The notes beneath the pieces were generated by a model. It saw only the letters and a list, made by a program, of their open reading frames with translations, was not told the DNA's origin and ran no database searches. Made by a program: the position numbers and the translations under genes. From positions 195,001 to 259,000 of the forward strand of contig JABMCL010000191.1 in NCBI GenBank assembly GCA_018857735.1: 64,000 bases of DNA, given 5' to 3'. Every line of letters begins with the position of its first letter. Positions within the stretch are counted from its first letter, which is position 1. This document shows, in pieces, positions 62,161 to 64,000 of this stretch. This DNA is from Alviniconcha marisindica. Its lineage: Eukaryota > Mollusca > Gastropoda > Provannidae.

Positions 62161-62675
62161 GAAAGTGACAGTGATTACTCAAAAGACAGCATTCAAGAGC
62201 ATGGATGGCTGTGACTGCCGTTTTTTTTTTAAGGAGTTACATCTACAGTTTCGGGTGTTGGTTCATCCCTGTTGATGATTTGGTAAAATTCATTGTTTTT
62301 CCATGGTCTGTAATAATTAATAATGTAATCTGGTTCAGAAATGCTTAGGGAATTATTAGGTAGAAGTTATTTCCAAGTTTGTCTCCCTAATTTGACAGAA
62401 GCTCACTTGATCATGTTTAGACAACAAAATCTGTTACATTTTAATCATTTTGCTTTTTATTAATTTTAATCTGTCTTTATTCAGTAGCACAAAAATGTTG
62501 GTGCTGAGATGTTTCCTGTTGATATAGCCTCTTAAACAAAAAGAAGTAGAAAAATTGAAAAGTAATTAGTGAAAAGGTAAAAATCACGGGCATAAAAAGT
62601 ATTCAGATACAGAAAGATGAATACATTATTCCTGCAATGCAGAGTAGTTATTACAGCACACATGCATGCACATGT
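62161..62675. other. Unannotated stretch
   Basis: No gene recognised. Confidence 0.35.
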
Positions 62676-62700
62676 GCACACACACACACACACACACACA

Positions 62701-62732
<32 letters not shown>

Positions 62733-62795
62733 AGCCAGTTTTGGGTTTTATCCCCCCCCCCAAAAAAAAACAACAACAACACAACAACAACAACA
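62676..62795. repeat. (CA)n, C-tract and (CAA)n
   Basis: (ca)n about 62676-62727, C-tract about 62752-62761, (aac)n about 62769-62793. Confidence 0.9.
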
Positions 62796-64000
62796 CACAG
62801 TGACAATCATTTTGGGTGGAAGTTAAGCCAGAATTTAAAAAATCTACCCCACCCATATTTTTTTGTTTTTTGTTTTTTTGATGATGGTGGTGAGGAGCAA
62901 TGCCTACAGTGTTTTACTGCTTGTTCAGGCCTGTTTGGTCTTTGCCCCAATGCCAATGTTCAAAGCACTCCTCCTTTGTTTGGGAAGGGCTGAGGCAGGC
63001 TCCTGTTCAAGGGAAGCAACGAGAAGGGAACTGTTGAAAGTCTGAACTTGGCAAGGGGGCCCAGGGAGAAGGATGTAGGCTGATGACCTTGAGCTTGATT
63101 AATGGCTTTGTTTGATTGGGACCAGGCCAATAGACCCCAGCCCCATCTTTTCCCTGGCTTTCCCTCATCTTTGTAGGCCGCTGTGATGATCACCCTTTCA
63201 TTCAATCTTTCTGTTACTTCTACAAGGTTTTGGACCAAAGATGGGTGTCCCTAAAGCAAATGAATACAGTGGAACCACCCTAAACTAAACATCAAGCCAA
63301 AGTGGTCTTTGTTGAGAGGTTCATTTGTTCAAATATGCAACAGGAGAGGTTTCTGACTGTTCTACGCACTGTATGCAGCGTTGTAGAGCTAGAAGAATGA
63401 CTATAGTTCTTAAAACCCCATGGTCTCGTTCTGGTGTGCACAGTGAACTTTGAACACAGATCTGGTTATTTGCATTGATTTTCCATAGTGAGTAAACAAA
63501 GTACACACTTTGTTAAGGAAATATTCTCACCTGCGTAACTATTCCACAGTTGTGTCGTTCTGAATACACCCTGTGATCATGGTGTGCTGACAACCAAATG
63601 CATTCAAACATCTTTGTGGAAATTTCCTGTTGACCTAAATCTGATTTGGGTCAGATCATTTACATTTTGTGGGCCATTTCAGCTATTTGAAAGCCGACTT
63701 CAGATAACTTAATTTTCAGTGCTCTTCGTGTAAAATTTGTCTCTTGTCTTACCACAAATTAATTTGATAGGCTTAGTATGAAAGGAAGGCCAATTTGTGT
63801 ACTTTTATCTCAGTGCCAGTATTGAAGAAACTAAAGCTGGTATTGTCATTGTTTTGGAAAGCTGTGAAACCAGTGATATGCAACAGGAGAGGTTGCAGTT
63901 TAAACTTTAAGGATCTGTGAACTGTAGAGATTCAGATGAAGACCACCAAATCACTGGTGCTTTTTCTCTCCTGGTCCTAATAGTTGACTGGGTGTTAAAA
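62796..64000. other. Unannotated right end
   Basis: No exon or repeat family recognised. It may be intron of the candidate gene starting at 59533. Confidence 0.35.

Overview
The window is animal nuclear DNA: AT-rich, with short coding exons separated by long introns, and dense in microsatellites, homopolymer C/G tracts, tRNA-headed SINEs and transposon remnants. I read it as an invertebrate, most likely a mollusc or other lophotrochozoan. That placement is an inference from repeat style and protein similarity, not a proof.

Three protein-coding loci are recognisable. (1) On the minus strand, two exons 12.2 kb apart (13178-13349 and 765-976) encode the two LIM domains of a LIM-homeobox-type factor. 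The homeodomain would lie beyond the left edge, and the 5' end is not identified. (2) On the minus strand, nine coding exons between 39692 and 26404 rebuild a complete eIF3 subunit G (about 286 aa: CCHC zinc knuckle, then an RRM). All intron phases agree. (3) On the plus strand, three exons (40804-40846, 43428-43604, 45150-45295) encode a complete 121-aa orthologue of vertebrate C12orf57 (GRCC10). Loci 2 and 3 are divergent: their start codons are 1.1 kb apart, and the interval between them holds a C-tract of about 35 nt and a (CA)n of about 170 bp. A possible first exon of a fourth gene lies at 59533-59558 (+), behind an NRF1-like site.

The rest is mobile and repetitive DNA. A tRNA-headed SINE family (S1; 4 near-complete copies plus fragments) and a second short interspersed family (S2; 6 copies plus fragments) share a tail module of about 40 bp. 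S2 appears to carry that module twice. A 3.46-kb terminal-inverted-repeat element with repeated subterminal motifs occupies eIF3G intron 2. A 1.08-kb element with remnants of a MULE/ZSWIM-type transposase sits in C12orf57 intron 1, flanked by a 10-bp target duplication. A 5'-truncated, frameshifted non-LTR reverse transcriptase (15540-16757) lies between two inverted repeat arms. A possible solo LTR lies at 48633-49597. There are also several minisatellites (units of 20, 26, 36, 61, about 65 and 79 bp), an 834-bp palindrome next to the LIM1 exon, a near-perfect 95-bp hairpin and two members of a foldback family.

Layout. 1-14 kb: LIM-gene intron and 3' part, with repeats. 14-25 kb: LINE, SINEs and minisatellites, with no confirmed gene. 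26-46.9 kb: the eIF3G/C12orf57 divergent pair. 47-64 kb: intergenic repeats, the LTR candidate, SINE clusters and one candidate gene start. I found no bacterial-type system, CRISPR array or stand-alone RNA gene that I can support.
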